Source of the DNA: an uncultured Garciella sp.
GTDB lineage: Bacteria > Bacillota > Clostridia > Eubacteriales > Garciellaceae
Reading direction: 5' to 3'
NCBI GenBank assembly: GCA_900555725.1
Contig: USMD01000074.1
Location: forward strand, 1 to 10,044
Length of the DNA: 10,044 nt
A program made the position numbers and the translations under genes. Of this stretch, positions 1-5,309 are shown one piece after another. The stretch's first letter is position 1. Each line of letters begins with the position of its first letter. The notes beneath the pieces were generated by a model. It was given only the letters and a program-made list of their open reading frames with translations. It was not told the DNA's origin and searched no databases.

Positions 1-44
1 ATTTCTGCCTGTCTCGTGGGCTCGGAGATGTGTATAAGAGACAG
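1..44 (+). other. Illumina Nextera P7 adapter with i7 index (artifact)
   Basis: Bases 11-44 are the Nextera read-2 transposase adapter, from GTCTCGTGGGCTCGG through the 19-bp mosaic end that finishes in AGAGACAG. Bases 3-10 (TTCTGCCT) match the Nextera i7 index N703 as written in the adapter oligo, and bases 1-2 (AT) fit the end of the P7 flow-cell sequence. This is library sequence left on the contig end, not a genomic transposon. Genomic sequence starts at 45. Confidence 0.97.
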
Positions 45-64
45 CCTTAATATAAAGAAAAGTT

Positions 65-589
65 ATGGGAAATATATGCAAAATATGCGAGGTGATTAAA
101 GGATGTAATTTTCTTGATAAGAGTTATAAAAAGGAATTAGAGGAAAAGGCTGATATTGTGATTGTATCACAAGGGGGTGCTCCAAAGGATTTAAATCTAT
201 ATCAAACCCAAAAAGCCCTTGACAATGCAAAACATGCTGTAAAAGAAGGTGGAATTATCATTTTAATGGGATCCTGTAGAGAAGGTCTTGGAAATACGAC
301 TTTTGAGAAGTGGATGCTAAAAGCAAATTCTCCAGATGATTTAATTAACAGGATTAAAAAAGATTTTAAACTAGGTGGTCATAAAGCAGCTGCTATTGCA
401 CTGGTATTGAAAAAAGCTCAAATATTTTTAGTATCTGAACTTGATCCTAAACTCGTAAAATCTATTTTTATGGAGCCCTATGATACTGTGCAGCAAGCTT
501 ATGATGCCGCAATAAAAGAAATTGGAGAAGATGCTAGAGTCTTGATTATGCCTTATGGAGGATCTACATTGCCAATAATAAAAGAATGA
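65..589 (+). CDS. larA: Nickel-dependent lactate racemase LarA, C-terminal part (5' end cut by contig edge)
   Basis: LarA interconverts L- and D-lactate in the cytoplasm using a nickel-pincer nucleotide cofactor. The visible 174 residues match the C-terminal domain of the family: a GCNFLDKSYKKELEEKADIV-type entry (about residues 14-33), the GGAPKDLNLYQTQKALDNA block (about 37-55), GGIIILMGSCREGLG (about 62-76) and GGHKAAAIAL (about 104-113). Full LarA proteins are about 420-430 aa, so the N-terminal half lies off the contig. The ATG at 65 is not the real start: homology begins at once and there is no ribosome site. A stop (53-55) lies in frame just upstream, while the neighbouring frame (46-63) reads plausibly into the family, so one base may be wrong near 58-63 or the gene may be broken. 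A malic enzyme gene follows 31 bp downstream with its own AGGAG, suggesting an operon. The Ni-binding N-terminal histidines cannot be checked here. Confidence 0.85.
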   Translation: MGNICKICEVIKGCNFLDKSYKKELEEKADIVIVSQGGAPKDLNLYQTQKALDNAKHAVKEGGIIILMGSCREGLGNTTFEKWMLKANSPDDLINRIKKDFKLGGHKAAAIALVLKKAQIFLVSELDPKLVKSIFMEPYDTVQQAYDAAIKEIGEDARVLIMPYGGSTLPIIKE

Positions 590-620
590 TTTTAAATATT
601 AGTATTATAGGAGAAATAAA

Positions 621-1785
621 ATGGATTGCTCACAGAAAAGTCTTATTGTACATGAAGAAAAAAAGGAAAAATAGAAGTCGTTTCAAAGATAGCAGTAAAA
701 AACAGGGAAGATTTAAGTATTTCCTATACACCAGGGGTTGCTGAGCCCTGTAGAAAAATTCATGAAAATCCCGAAAATATTTATAAATATACGGCCAAGG
801 AAATTTAGTTGCCGTAGTTACCGATGGTTCTGCTGTATTAGGACTTGGAAATATTGGTGGAGCAGCAGGTATGCCTGTTATGGAGGGAAAGTCTATCTTA
901 TTTAAAGAATTTGCCAATGTAGATGCCTTCCCTATTTGCTTAGATACTCAAGATATAGATGAAATCGTAGAAACAGTAAAATATATTGTACCTACCTTTG
1001 GAGGTATTAACCTAGAAGATATAGGGGCACCAAAATGCTTTGAAATAGAGGAAAGATTAAGGAAAGAATTGAATATCCCTGTTTTTCATGATGATCAACA
1101 TGGTACAGCAGTGGTGGTTATATCTGGATTAATCAATGGTTTAAAAATTGTAAAGAAAGAATTTAAAGAGATTAAAGTGGTAGTCAATGGGGCAGGAGCA
1201 GCAGGAATAGCTATTACCAAAATGCTTTTGAATCTGAGAGTAAGGGATATTATTCTCTGTGACAGCAAGGGAATGATTTATGAAGGTTCTTCTTCCAATA
1301 ATAAATATAAAGAAAAAATTGCAAAAGTGACCAATAGAGAAAAGAAAAGGGGGAGATTAAAGGATGCTATGGTAGATGTATTTATAGGGGTATCTGTAGC
1401 CAATGTCGTCACAGAAGAAATGGTAAAATCCATGAATTCTGATTCTATTATCTTTGCTATGGCAAATCCCATACCAGAAATTATGCCTGATATAGCATTG
1501 AAAGCAGGAGCTAGAGTAGTTGGTTCGGGACGATCGGATTTTGCAAATCAGATTAATAACGTACTAGCTTTCCCCGGAATATTTAGAGGTGCATTAGATA
1601 TAAGAGCAACCCAAATTAACGAAGAAATGAAATTAGCGGCAGCTTATGCCATTGCAGATCTCATTACTGAGGATGAATTAAAAGAAGATTATGTAATACC
1701 TGATGCCTTTGACAAAAGGGTGGTAGGTAAAATCACAGAGGCAGTAAAAAATGCAGCTATTAAAACGGGAGTTAGCAAAATATAA
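621..1785 (+). pseudogene. Malic enzyme, frame broken twice (decay or consensus error)
   Basis: Malic enzyme oxidatively decarboxylates malate to pyruvate in the cytosol. The start is the ATG at 621, 7 bp after AGGAG (609-613). Frame 1 gives MDCSQKSLIVHEEKK and stops at 672. Frame 2 (671-801) carries the malic domain with SYTPGVAEPCRKIHENPENI, whose Tyr belongs to the catalytic set, and stops at 806. Frame 3 (802-1785) carries NLVAVVTDGSAVLGLG, LEDIGAPKCFEIEERL, FHDDQHGTAVV, the Rossmann loop VVNGAGAAGIA (near 1180-1210), and GRSDFANQINNVLAFPGIFR near the C-terminus. Restoring one G at about 665 and one at about 800, both in G-run/A-run contexts, gives one continuous protein of about 388 aa, the usual length of short bacterial malic enzymes. 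The coding sequence is otherwise intact. The Asp after the second Rossmann strand (ILCDSKG) suggests NAD rather than NADP; this is inference. It probably shares a transcript with larA. Confidence 0.88.
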
Positions 1786-1794
1786 ACAGAGTTC

Positions 1795-1832
1795 TAAGCT
1801 TCAGATGGAGTTTTTATTCCAATTGAAGCTTA
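1795..1832 (+). terminator. Hairpin 1 after malic enzyme, terminator-like
   Basis: Arms TAAGCTTCA (1795-1803) and TGAAGCTTA (1824-1832) pair perfectly. An inner TGGA/TCCA stem (1806-1809/1818-1821) closes the loop GTTTTTAT. It lies 9 bp after the malic enzyme stop, where a transcript end is expected. No T-run follows the 3' arm, so intrinsic termination is not certain. It may be an RNA 3'-end stabiliser or part of a larger fold with the next hairpin. Confidence 0.45.
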
Positions 1833-1834
1833 CT

Positions 1835-1881
1835 AACAGAATTCTAAGTATTGGTATTTCCAATACTTAGAATTCGCTGTT
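1835..1881 (+). terminator. Hairpin 2, 15-bp perfect stem plus 5-bp outer stem
   Basis: Arms 1840-1854 (AATTCTAAGTATTGG) and 1860-1874 pair without mismatch around a 5-nt loop. The outer arms AACAG (1835-1839) and CTGTT (1877-1881) pair across a 2-nt bulge. The fold is very stable, but only a short CTTT follows, so it is a weak match to an intrinsic terminator. Its left arm repeats 13 of 14 bases of 1785-1798, exactly 50 bp upstream, so the two hairpins share a sequence unit. Confidence 0.5.
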
Positions 1882-2002
1882 CTTTAGGAGAAATCGTTAT
1901 CCAGGGATCTATCTGCCGTTATCGGATAAATGATATTTATTGCATAACATGGGATGAGGTTTTCAATATTATAATCTGCGGATAACTGATTGATCAATAT
2001 GA
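1882..2002. other. Non-coding gap between hairpins and ttdB remnant
   Basis: No open frame, promoter or RNA gene is supported here. The expected ttdA (alpha subunit) sequence and the first 50 or so codons of ttdB are absent. In the ttdB frame a stop (TGA, 2000-2002) stands just before the surviving homology. Short GTTATC/GATAAC-type repeats (1896-1902, 1918-1927, 1980-1986) are present but too short to interpret. Confidence 0.5.
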
Positions 2003-2470
2003 ATATATAAGGGAGGCGCTATCTTCCATGCAGGTCCTATAGTTAGAAAAATTGAAGGCGAAGAAGATAAATTTGAAATGGTTTCAGTAGGTCCAACTAC
2101 AAGTATGCGTATGGAAAAATTCGAAAAAGAATTTATTAAACAAACTGGCGTTAAAGTGATTGTTGGGAAAGGCGGTATGGGTCCTAACACAGAAGCTGGC
2201 TGCCGTGAAAACAAAGCGATACACTGTGTTTTTCCTGCAGGATGTGCAGTTATAGCAGCAACAGAAGTTGAGAAAATAGAAGAAGCTCACTGGAAAAATA
2301 TGGGGATTCCTGAAACATTATGGGTTTGCCGTGTTAAGGAATTTGGTCCATTAATAGTTTCAATCGATGCTGAAGGAAACAATCTCTTCGAGCAAAATAA
2401 AGTTATTTATAACCAACGTAAAGAAAAAGCTTTAGAAGACTTGTATACTAAAGTTAGATTTATAAAATAA
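2003..2470 (+). pseudogene. ttdB: L(+)-tartrate dehydratase beta subunit, 5'-truncated
   Basis: TtdAB is a cytosolic [4Fe-4S] hydro-lyase converting L(+)-tartrate to oxaloacetate; it is related to class I fumarases. In-frame homology starts at 2015 with GAIFHAGPIVRK and runs to the stop at 2470. From memory it lines up closely with E. coli TtdB: VSVGPTTSMRMEKFE, GVKVIVGKGGMGP, FPAGCAVIAATEVEKIEEAHW, WVCRVKEFGPLIVSID and a terminal FIK. About 150 residues remain of roughly 200, so about 50 N-terminal codons are missing. There is no start before the homology: the first in-frame ATG (2078) lies inside the conserved GPTTS block, and the GGGAGG at 2011 precedes an out-of-frame ATG (2028). No alpha-subunit gene is present upstream. 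The rest of the frame is undamaged, which suggests recent loss of the 5' part. A fumarase beta role is possible, but the VSVGPTTSMRME and WVCRVKEFGPLIVSID blocks favour the tartrate enzyme. Confidence 0.85.
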
Positions 2471-2512
2471 AACCTCAAACATTGCTATTCTATTCTCTAT
2501 CTTATACTTTAA
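2462..2512 (+). repeat. 51-bp direct repeat, copy 1
   Basis: This copy is identical over 51 bp to 3554-3604, an offset of 1,092 bp. It begins in the last codons of the ttdB remnant and includes its stop. Downstream of this copy the sequence passes into insertion-sequence remnant DNA. It is too long for an ordinary transposon target duplication. Confidence 0.97.
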
Positions 2513-2539
2513 CCTGAATTATTCTTGGATTTTATCTAA

Positions 2540-2854
2540 CGGTGTTCAACACCGCATGGCTACTGTATTTTTACTGGTACCCGATTTCACTTAAAAAGTG
2601 AAAGTAAATCCATAGAAAAAAGGGTTCAACTTTGTTAAAATATAGCTATGAAACCAATACCAAACAAAGGAGAACCCTCAATGTCTAGTTTAGTGGAAAC
2701 TCGTTTAGAATGCAATAGTAGATTAAAATTAAATTTTGATGGTGGCGATTTGTCCTCCAATGCTGGATTGTTTCTAATAAAGGAACTCCTCCATAAGATC
2801 GGTTTTGATAAAGTAATCACCACTTATAAGAGTGTAATATTACTAACCTTTTAA
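2540..2854 (+). mobile_element. IS1380-like insertion sequence remnant (left part)
   Basis: This segment holds a transposase leader and gene stump (separate entry). Upstream of the gene are two short palindromes: CGGTGTT-C-AACACCG (2540-2554) and an 8-bp stem TTTCACTT/AAGTGAAA (2585-2603). Such structures are common in IS termini and in leaders that prevent read-through translation. The exact left end and the terminal inverted repeats cannot be set from this window. About 80% or more of a normal IS1380-class transposase gene is missing on the right, where AT-rich DNA and the toxin-antitoxin pair take over. Confidence 0.6.
2681..2854 (+). pseudogene. IS1380-family transposase, N-terminal stump
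   Basis: The start is the ATG at 2681, 8 bp after AAAGGAG (2666-2672); an upstream ATG at 2648 has no ribosome site. The product begins MSSLVETRLECNSRLKLNFD and continues with the GGDLSSNAGLFLIKELLHKI pattern, which resembles the beginning of IS1380-type DDE transposases (F-D/E-x-L-S-S-x-A-G-L-L-x-L-x-E). Homology appears to stop near 2830, where the frame runs into about 8 unrelated residues and a stop at 2854. The normal protein is over 400 aa, so the DDE catalytic core is absent and the stump cannot transpose. Family assignment rests on about 50 residues and is moderately secure. Confidence 0.65.
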
Positions 2855-2904
2855 TTTATCGTTCCTCGTTAAGTCTGAGGTGCTCCAAATTTATTTTATA
2901 ATTT

Positions 2905-3171
2905 TTAATTATAAATATCTTTCCTGTGACCTATATTAAAAATAATAATTTTAATTTGTTTATCGTCAATATCTGCAAGTATTCTATAGTTACCTATTCT
3001 ATATCTCCAGTATTCTTTTAAATTTCCTTTTAAAGCTTTCCCGTATTTCTTTGGATCATCTGTATCAACTAAATTTTTGTCTATCCAAGATAGAATAATA
3101 TTTCGTTGACTTTTATCTATTTTTGATAAGCTTTTAAGTGCTTTCTTCTCGTAAATAACTTTATACTTCAT
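2905..3171 (-). CDS. RelE/ParE-family toxin (putative mRNA interferase)
   Basis: An 88-aa basic protein with the compact RelE fold pattern: MKYKVIYEKKALKSLSKIDK at the N-terminus (strand 1 and helix 1), KALKGNLKEYWRYRIGNYR (residues 45-63), then ILADIDDKQIKIIIFNIGHR ending in KDIYN. RelE toxins cut mRNA in the ribosomal A site. The Arg-rich YWRYRIGNYR segment and the terminal GHRKDIY (His82, Arg83, Lys84, Tyr87) fit the family's substrate-binding and catalytic positions. The ATG at 3171 lies 2 bp after the antitoxin stop, so translation is probably coupled; no strong separate Shine-Dalgarno is seen. An AT-only 8-bp hairpin (2896-2914) covers the stop. It appears intact and full length. A ParE-type gyrase target cannot be excluded from sequence alone. 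Confidence 0.88.
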   Translation of the reverse strand: MKYKVIYEKKALKSLSKIDKSQRNIILSWIDKNLVDTDDPKKYGKALKGNLKEYWRYRIGNYRILADIDDKQIKIIIFNIGHRKDIYN

Positions 3172-3173
3172 AA

Positions 3174-3398
3174 TTATAGTCCCAAAAATTTTTTTATTTC
3201 ATCATGATCATAAAATTCATTAGAGTTGTTTTTTATACCTTCTTCGTACTCTTGAATGGATTTCATGTCAATTTCATTTTCTATTTTTTCTTCTAAGGAC
3301 TTTTTAAACAAAGTGGATAAAGGAATTCCATGAAATTTAGCATACTCATTAAAGGCTTTTTGTTCTTCTTCATTTAGCCTTATTGTAATTGTGCTCAT
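3174..3398 (-). CDS. RelB-like (ribbon-helix-helix) antitoxin
   Basis: A 74-aa acidic protein. The start is the ATG at 3398, 8 bp downstream of AAGGAG on the minus strand; a GTG at 3407 would overlap that ribosome site and is unlikely. The N-terminus STITIRLNEEEQKAFNEYAK, followed by FHGIPLSTLFKKSLEEKIEN, is a ribbon-helix-helix unit: a beta strand with alternating T-I-R, then two helices. It should dimerise on DNA. The C-terminal half (KSIQEYEEGIKNNSNEFYDH and DEIKKFLGL) is the usual flexible toxin-wrapping tail, and DEIKKFLGL endings are typical of RelB/DUF6290 antitoxins. It is first in a two-gene operon with the toxin and probably represses that operon through the tandem repeat at 3421-3440. 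Confidence 0.87.
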   Translation of the reverse strand: MSTITIRLNEEEQKAFNEYAKFHGIPLSTLFKKSLEEKIENEIDMKSIQEYEEGIKNNSNEFYDHDEIKKFLGL

Positions 3399-3419
3399 AA
3401 ATATCACTCCTTTTTATTT

Positions 3420-3449
3420 ATTGTAACACATTGTGACACATAAAGTAAA
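3420..3449 (-). promoter_or_regulatory. Toxin-antitoxin promoter with tandem 10-bp operator
   Basis: On the minus strand TACAAT (3425-3420) is a good -10, and TTTACT (3449-3444) a fair -35 at 18 bp. Two adjacent 10-bp units, TTGTAACACA (3421-3430) and TTGTGACACA (3431-3440) on the plus strand, differ at one base. The second contains the palindrome TGTG-T-CACA read on the minus strand. They cover the -10 and the spacer, the expected place for an autorepressing ribbon-helix-helix antitoxin. The promoter is inferred from spacing only. Confidence 0.55.
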
Positions 3450-3553
3450 TAGTTATTTTTCGTTTTATCGATTATTTATTATTCCCATTGTACTCTGCTT
3501 TAATTCCATCGAACCATTGAAGACAATAGGGTTACACTAGTATTAGGTTATAA

Positions 3554-3604
3554 ATAAAATAAAACCTCAAACATTGCTATTCTATTCTCTATCTTATACT
3601 TTAA
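3554..3604 (+). repeat. 51-bp direct repeat, copy 2
   Basis: Perfect copy of 2462-2512. The base before and the base after differ from copy 1, so 51 bp is the exact perfect length. It is followed by the moaA upstream region. Confidence 0.97.
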
Positions 3605-3635
3605 TATCATATTGAATGCTGGGTTATTGAGCCGC

Positions 3636-3772
3636 TGGTGCAATTTTTTATTGTAAAAGCAAAAAGAGCCCTAATGTGGTATGTTCTTCTTGTAATAGAC
3701 AGTTTCAATGTGGATGGTATATAATATAAATAATTACTACTCAAGATATGTATTAAATAGAAAGTTGCACCG
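3636..3772. repeat. 17-bp inverted repeat enclosing the moaA promoter
   Basis: Bases 3636-3652 (TGGTGCAATTTTTTATT) can pair with 3756-3772 (AAATAGAAAGTTGCACCG) over 17 bp including three G-U pairs. The best part is GGTGCAA/TTGCACC. About 103 bp lie between the arms and contain the promoter at 3696-3725. RNA from that promoter would lack the left arm, so this is more likely a DNA element (small MITE-like insert or protein site) than a leader-RNA stem, unless a further upstream promoter is used. Confidence 0.4.
3696..3725 (+). promoter_or_regulatory. Sigma-A-type promoter for moaA-MOSC
   Basis: TAGACA (3696-3701), 18-bp spacer, perfect TATAAT (3720-3725). Predicted start is near 3732, giving a leader of about 65 nt before the moaA ATG. 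No Moco riboswitch could be recognised in the leader. Confidence 0.65.
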
Positions 3773-3796
3773 TTAGGACGATAAAGGGGGAGCTTA

Positions 3797-4759
3797 ATGA
3801 AAGACAAATGGTCGAGAAATATCGAATACCTAAGGATTTCCGTTACAGATAGGTGTAATCTCAGATGTTTCTATTGTATGCCTGATGAAGGAGTAAATAA
3901 ACTTTGTCACAATGAAATATTAAGTTTTGAAGAGTTATATGATATTGTGAAAGCTGCTGTAGAATTGGAGATTAAAAAGGTTCGAATTACCGGTGGAGAA
4001 CCCCTAGTGAGGCTGGGGGTAGTAGATTTCATAGGTAAGATCTCTAAACTACCTGAACTAGAAGATATCGCAATGACCACCAATGGGATGCTTCTGGAAA
4101 AGTATGCCCAGAAATTAAAAGCTGCAGGGTTAAAAAGATTAAATATCAGTCTAGATACTTTAAAGGAAGACAAATTTCATCAAATTACCCGCAGAGGAGA
4201 TCTAAAGCAAGTATTAAGAGGAATAGAGATAGCTCAGAAAGTAGGATTATCCCCTATCAAAATCAATACAGTGATTATGAAGGGAATTAATGATGATGAG
4301 ATTAGGGACTTTGTAAATCTTACCATTGAAAAATCTTATCAAGTACGTTTTATTGAATTGATGCCTATGGGGGAAGCAGAAGATATAGAAGATAAACGTT
4401 TTATGTCTAATGAAGAGGTCATGGAGAAAATACCTGGACTTGTTCCTATAATAAATGGAGATGATTTAGGCCCTGCAAAGTACTATCAATTACCTGGAGC
4501 AAAGGGAAAAATCGGGTTTATTAGTCCTATGTCTAATCATTTTTGCAATACTTGTAATAGAATCCGTTTAACAGCCGATGGAAAAATTAGACCATGCCTA
4601 CATTCTAATATTGAAATCGATGTAAAAAAAGCTATAAGAAATCATAGTAGAGATATAAAGAAAATTTTAGGGGAATCTATTTTGGCCAAACCAGAAAGGC
4701 ACCATTTAAATGAAAAAAGAAAATCAAGTATTCGAAATATGAATGAAATTGGAGGGTAA
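3797..4759 (+). CDS. moaA: GTP 3',8-cyclase MoaA (molybdenum cofactor synthesis)
   Basis: MoaA is a cytosolic radical-SAM enzyme that makes (8S)-3',8-cyclo-7,8-dihydroguanosine 5'-triphosphate, the first step of molybdopterin synthesis. The N-terminal cluster motif CNLRCFYC (Cys20, Cys24, Cys27) binds the SAM [4Fe-4S]. The RITGGEPLVR block (about residues 63-72) and NISLDTL (about 116-122) are standard. A second C-terminal cluster motif, CNTCNRIRLTADGKIRPC (C-x2-C-x13-C), binds the substrate-side [4Fe-4S]. The chain ends in Gly-Gly (NEIGG), the conserved tail needed for catalysis. At 320 aa it is full length and intact. The ATG at 3797 follows AGGGGGAG (3785-3792 region) with good spacing. 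A MOSC gene follows 12 bp downstream in the same operon. Other moa/moe genes are not in the window, so the pathway must be completed elsewhere. Confidence 0.97.
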   Translation: MKDKWSRNIEYLRISVTDRCNLRCFYCMPDEGVNKLCHNEILSFEELYDIVKAAVELEIKKVRITGGEPLVRLGVVDFIGKISKLPELEDIAMTTNGMLLEKYAQKLKAAGLKRLNISLDTLKEDKFHQITRRGDLKQVLRGIEIAQKVGLSPIKINTVIMKGINDDEIRDFVNLTIEKSYQVRFIELMPMGEAEDIEDKRFMSNEEVMEKIPGLVPIINGDDLGPAKYYQLPGAKGKIGFISPMSNHFCNTCNRIRLTADGKIRPCLHSNIEIDVKKAIRNHSRDIKKILGESILAKPERHHLNEKRKSSIRNMNEIGG

Positions 4760-4771
4760 GGGGGAAATGCA

Positions 4772-5206
4772 ATGGCTAAAGTAGTTGCTGTCAACATAAG
4801 TGAGAAAAAAGGAACCATTAAAACACCGATTAAAGAAGGTAGATTTCTAAAAAATCATGGATTAGAAGGAGATGCCCATGCTGGGAATTGGCATAGAATG
4901 GTGAGTCTACTGGCCCAAGAGAGTATTGATAAAATGATTGCCCAAGGGGTCGAAGGATTGGATGCTGGTAAATTTGCAGAAAATATTACCACAGAGGGAA
5001 TTAAGCTGCATACCCTACCTATTGGTACAAGACTAAAAATAGGAGAAACCATTCAAGAGGTAACACAGATTGGAAAAGAATGTCACACTGGTTGTGCCAT
5101 TAAACAACAAGTAGGAGAGTGTATCATGCCTAAGGAAGGCATATTTACCAAGATAATAGAAGAAGGTGTGATACGACCAGGGGATTCTATAAAAATATTG
5201 AAATAA
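4772..5206 (+). CDS. MOSC-domain protein
   Basis: A 144-aa single-domain MOSC (Moco sulfurase C-terminal) protein. MOSC domains handle molybdenum cofactor or its sulfur in the cytosol; small stand-alone members are common beside moaA/moaC/mogA in clostridia, but their exact reaction is not established. The sequence shows NISEKKGTIKTPIKEGRFL with HGLEGDAHAGNWHRMVSLLA (about residues 29-48), the FAENITTEGIKLHTLPIGTR motif (about 69-88) and IGKECHTGCAI with Cys104 and Cys108. The first Cys is the family's conserved, probably sulfur-carrying residue. The ATG at 4772 follows a GGGG-rich ribosome site (4759-4764), 12 bp after the moaA stop, so the two are co-transcribed. The downstream hairpin terminator ends this operon. 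It appears intact. Confidence 0.93.
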   Translation: MAKVVAVNISEKKGTIKTPIKEGRFLKNHGLEGDAHAGNWHRMVSLLAQESIDKMIAQGVEGLDAGKFAENITTEGIKLHTLPIGTRLKIGETIQEVTQIGKECHTGCAIKQQVGECIMPKEGIFTKIIEEGVIRPGDSIKILK

Positions 5207-5214
5207 ATGAAAAG

Positions 5215-5262
5215 AAGTCATAGATGTATTATCAAGCAGCGGAAAAACATCTATGACTTTTT
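5215..5262 (+). terminator. Intrinsic terminator after the MOSC gene
   Basis: A 13-bp perfect stem, AAGTCATAGATGT (5215-5227) with 5247-5259, 19-nt loop, then a T-run. It lies between the convergent MOSC and AraC genes. On the minus strand the stem is followed by CTTTTC, so it may also serve, more weakly, the AraC transcript. Confidence 0.88.
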
Positions 5263-5309
5263 AATTGGATGGTTGTCTGTTCTAACAGTTTTTAGTGGTT
5301 GTTGGCAAA

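Noticed and set aside
11..44. Tn5-type mosaic end that might mark a transposon
   Set aside because: It is joined to the Nextera read-2 primer and an i7 index, so it is library adapter rather than a genomic Tn5 end.
630..917. Minus-strand open frame of 95 codons opposite the malic enzyme start
   Set aside because: It lies antisense to continuous malic enzyme homology and has no family resemblance; it is a shadow frame.
1278..1472. Minus-strand open frames inside malic enzyme, ttdB, moaA, MOSC, dehydrogenase and etf genes
   Set aside because: All lie antisense to strongly recognised proteins, lack ribosome sites, and show no recognisable domains.
1896..1986. GTTATCC ... GGATAAC inverted repeat and the GTTATCGGATAA palindrome
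   Set aside because: Arms of 5-7 bp spread over 90 bp of AT-rich DNA are expected by chance; no gene or operator context supports them.
2896..2914. Terminator for the toxin-antitoxin operon
   Set aside because: The 8-bp stem is entirely A-T, overlaps the toxin stop, and no T-run follows on the minus strand; too weak to call.
3505..3560. Possible second, diverged copy of the ttdB 3' end before repeat copy 2 (GAAGAC and ACTAG-TTAGG-like matches)
   Set aside because: Only short, gapped matches in AT-rich DNA; the translated residues (IEDNRVTLVLGYK) do not align convincingly with the TtdB C-terminus.
2462..3604. CRISPR array
   Set aside because: Only two copies of the 51-bp repeat, over 1 kb apart, with genes between them; no regular spacers or cas genes.
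3732..3796. Moco riboswitch in the moaA leader
   Set aside because: The leader is only about 65 nt from the predicted start and none of the conserved riboswitch elements could be recognised.
3607..3807. Minus-strand 66-codon frame upstream of moaA
   Set aside because: No ribosome site and no recognisable domain, and it overlaps the moaA promoter and start.
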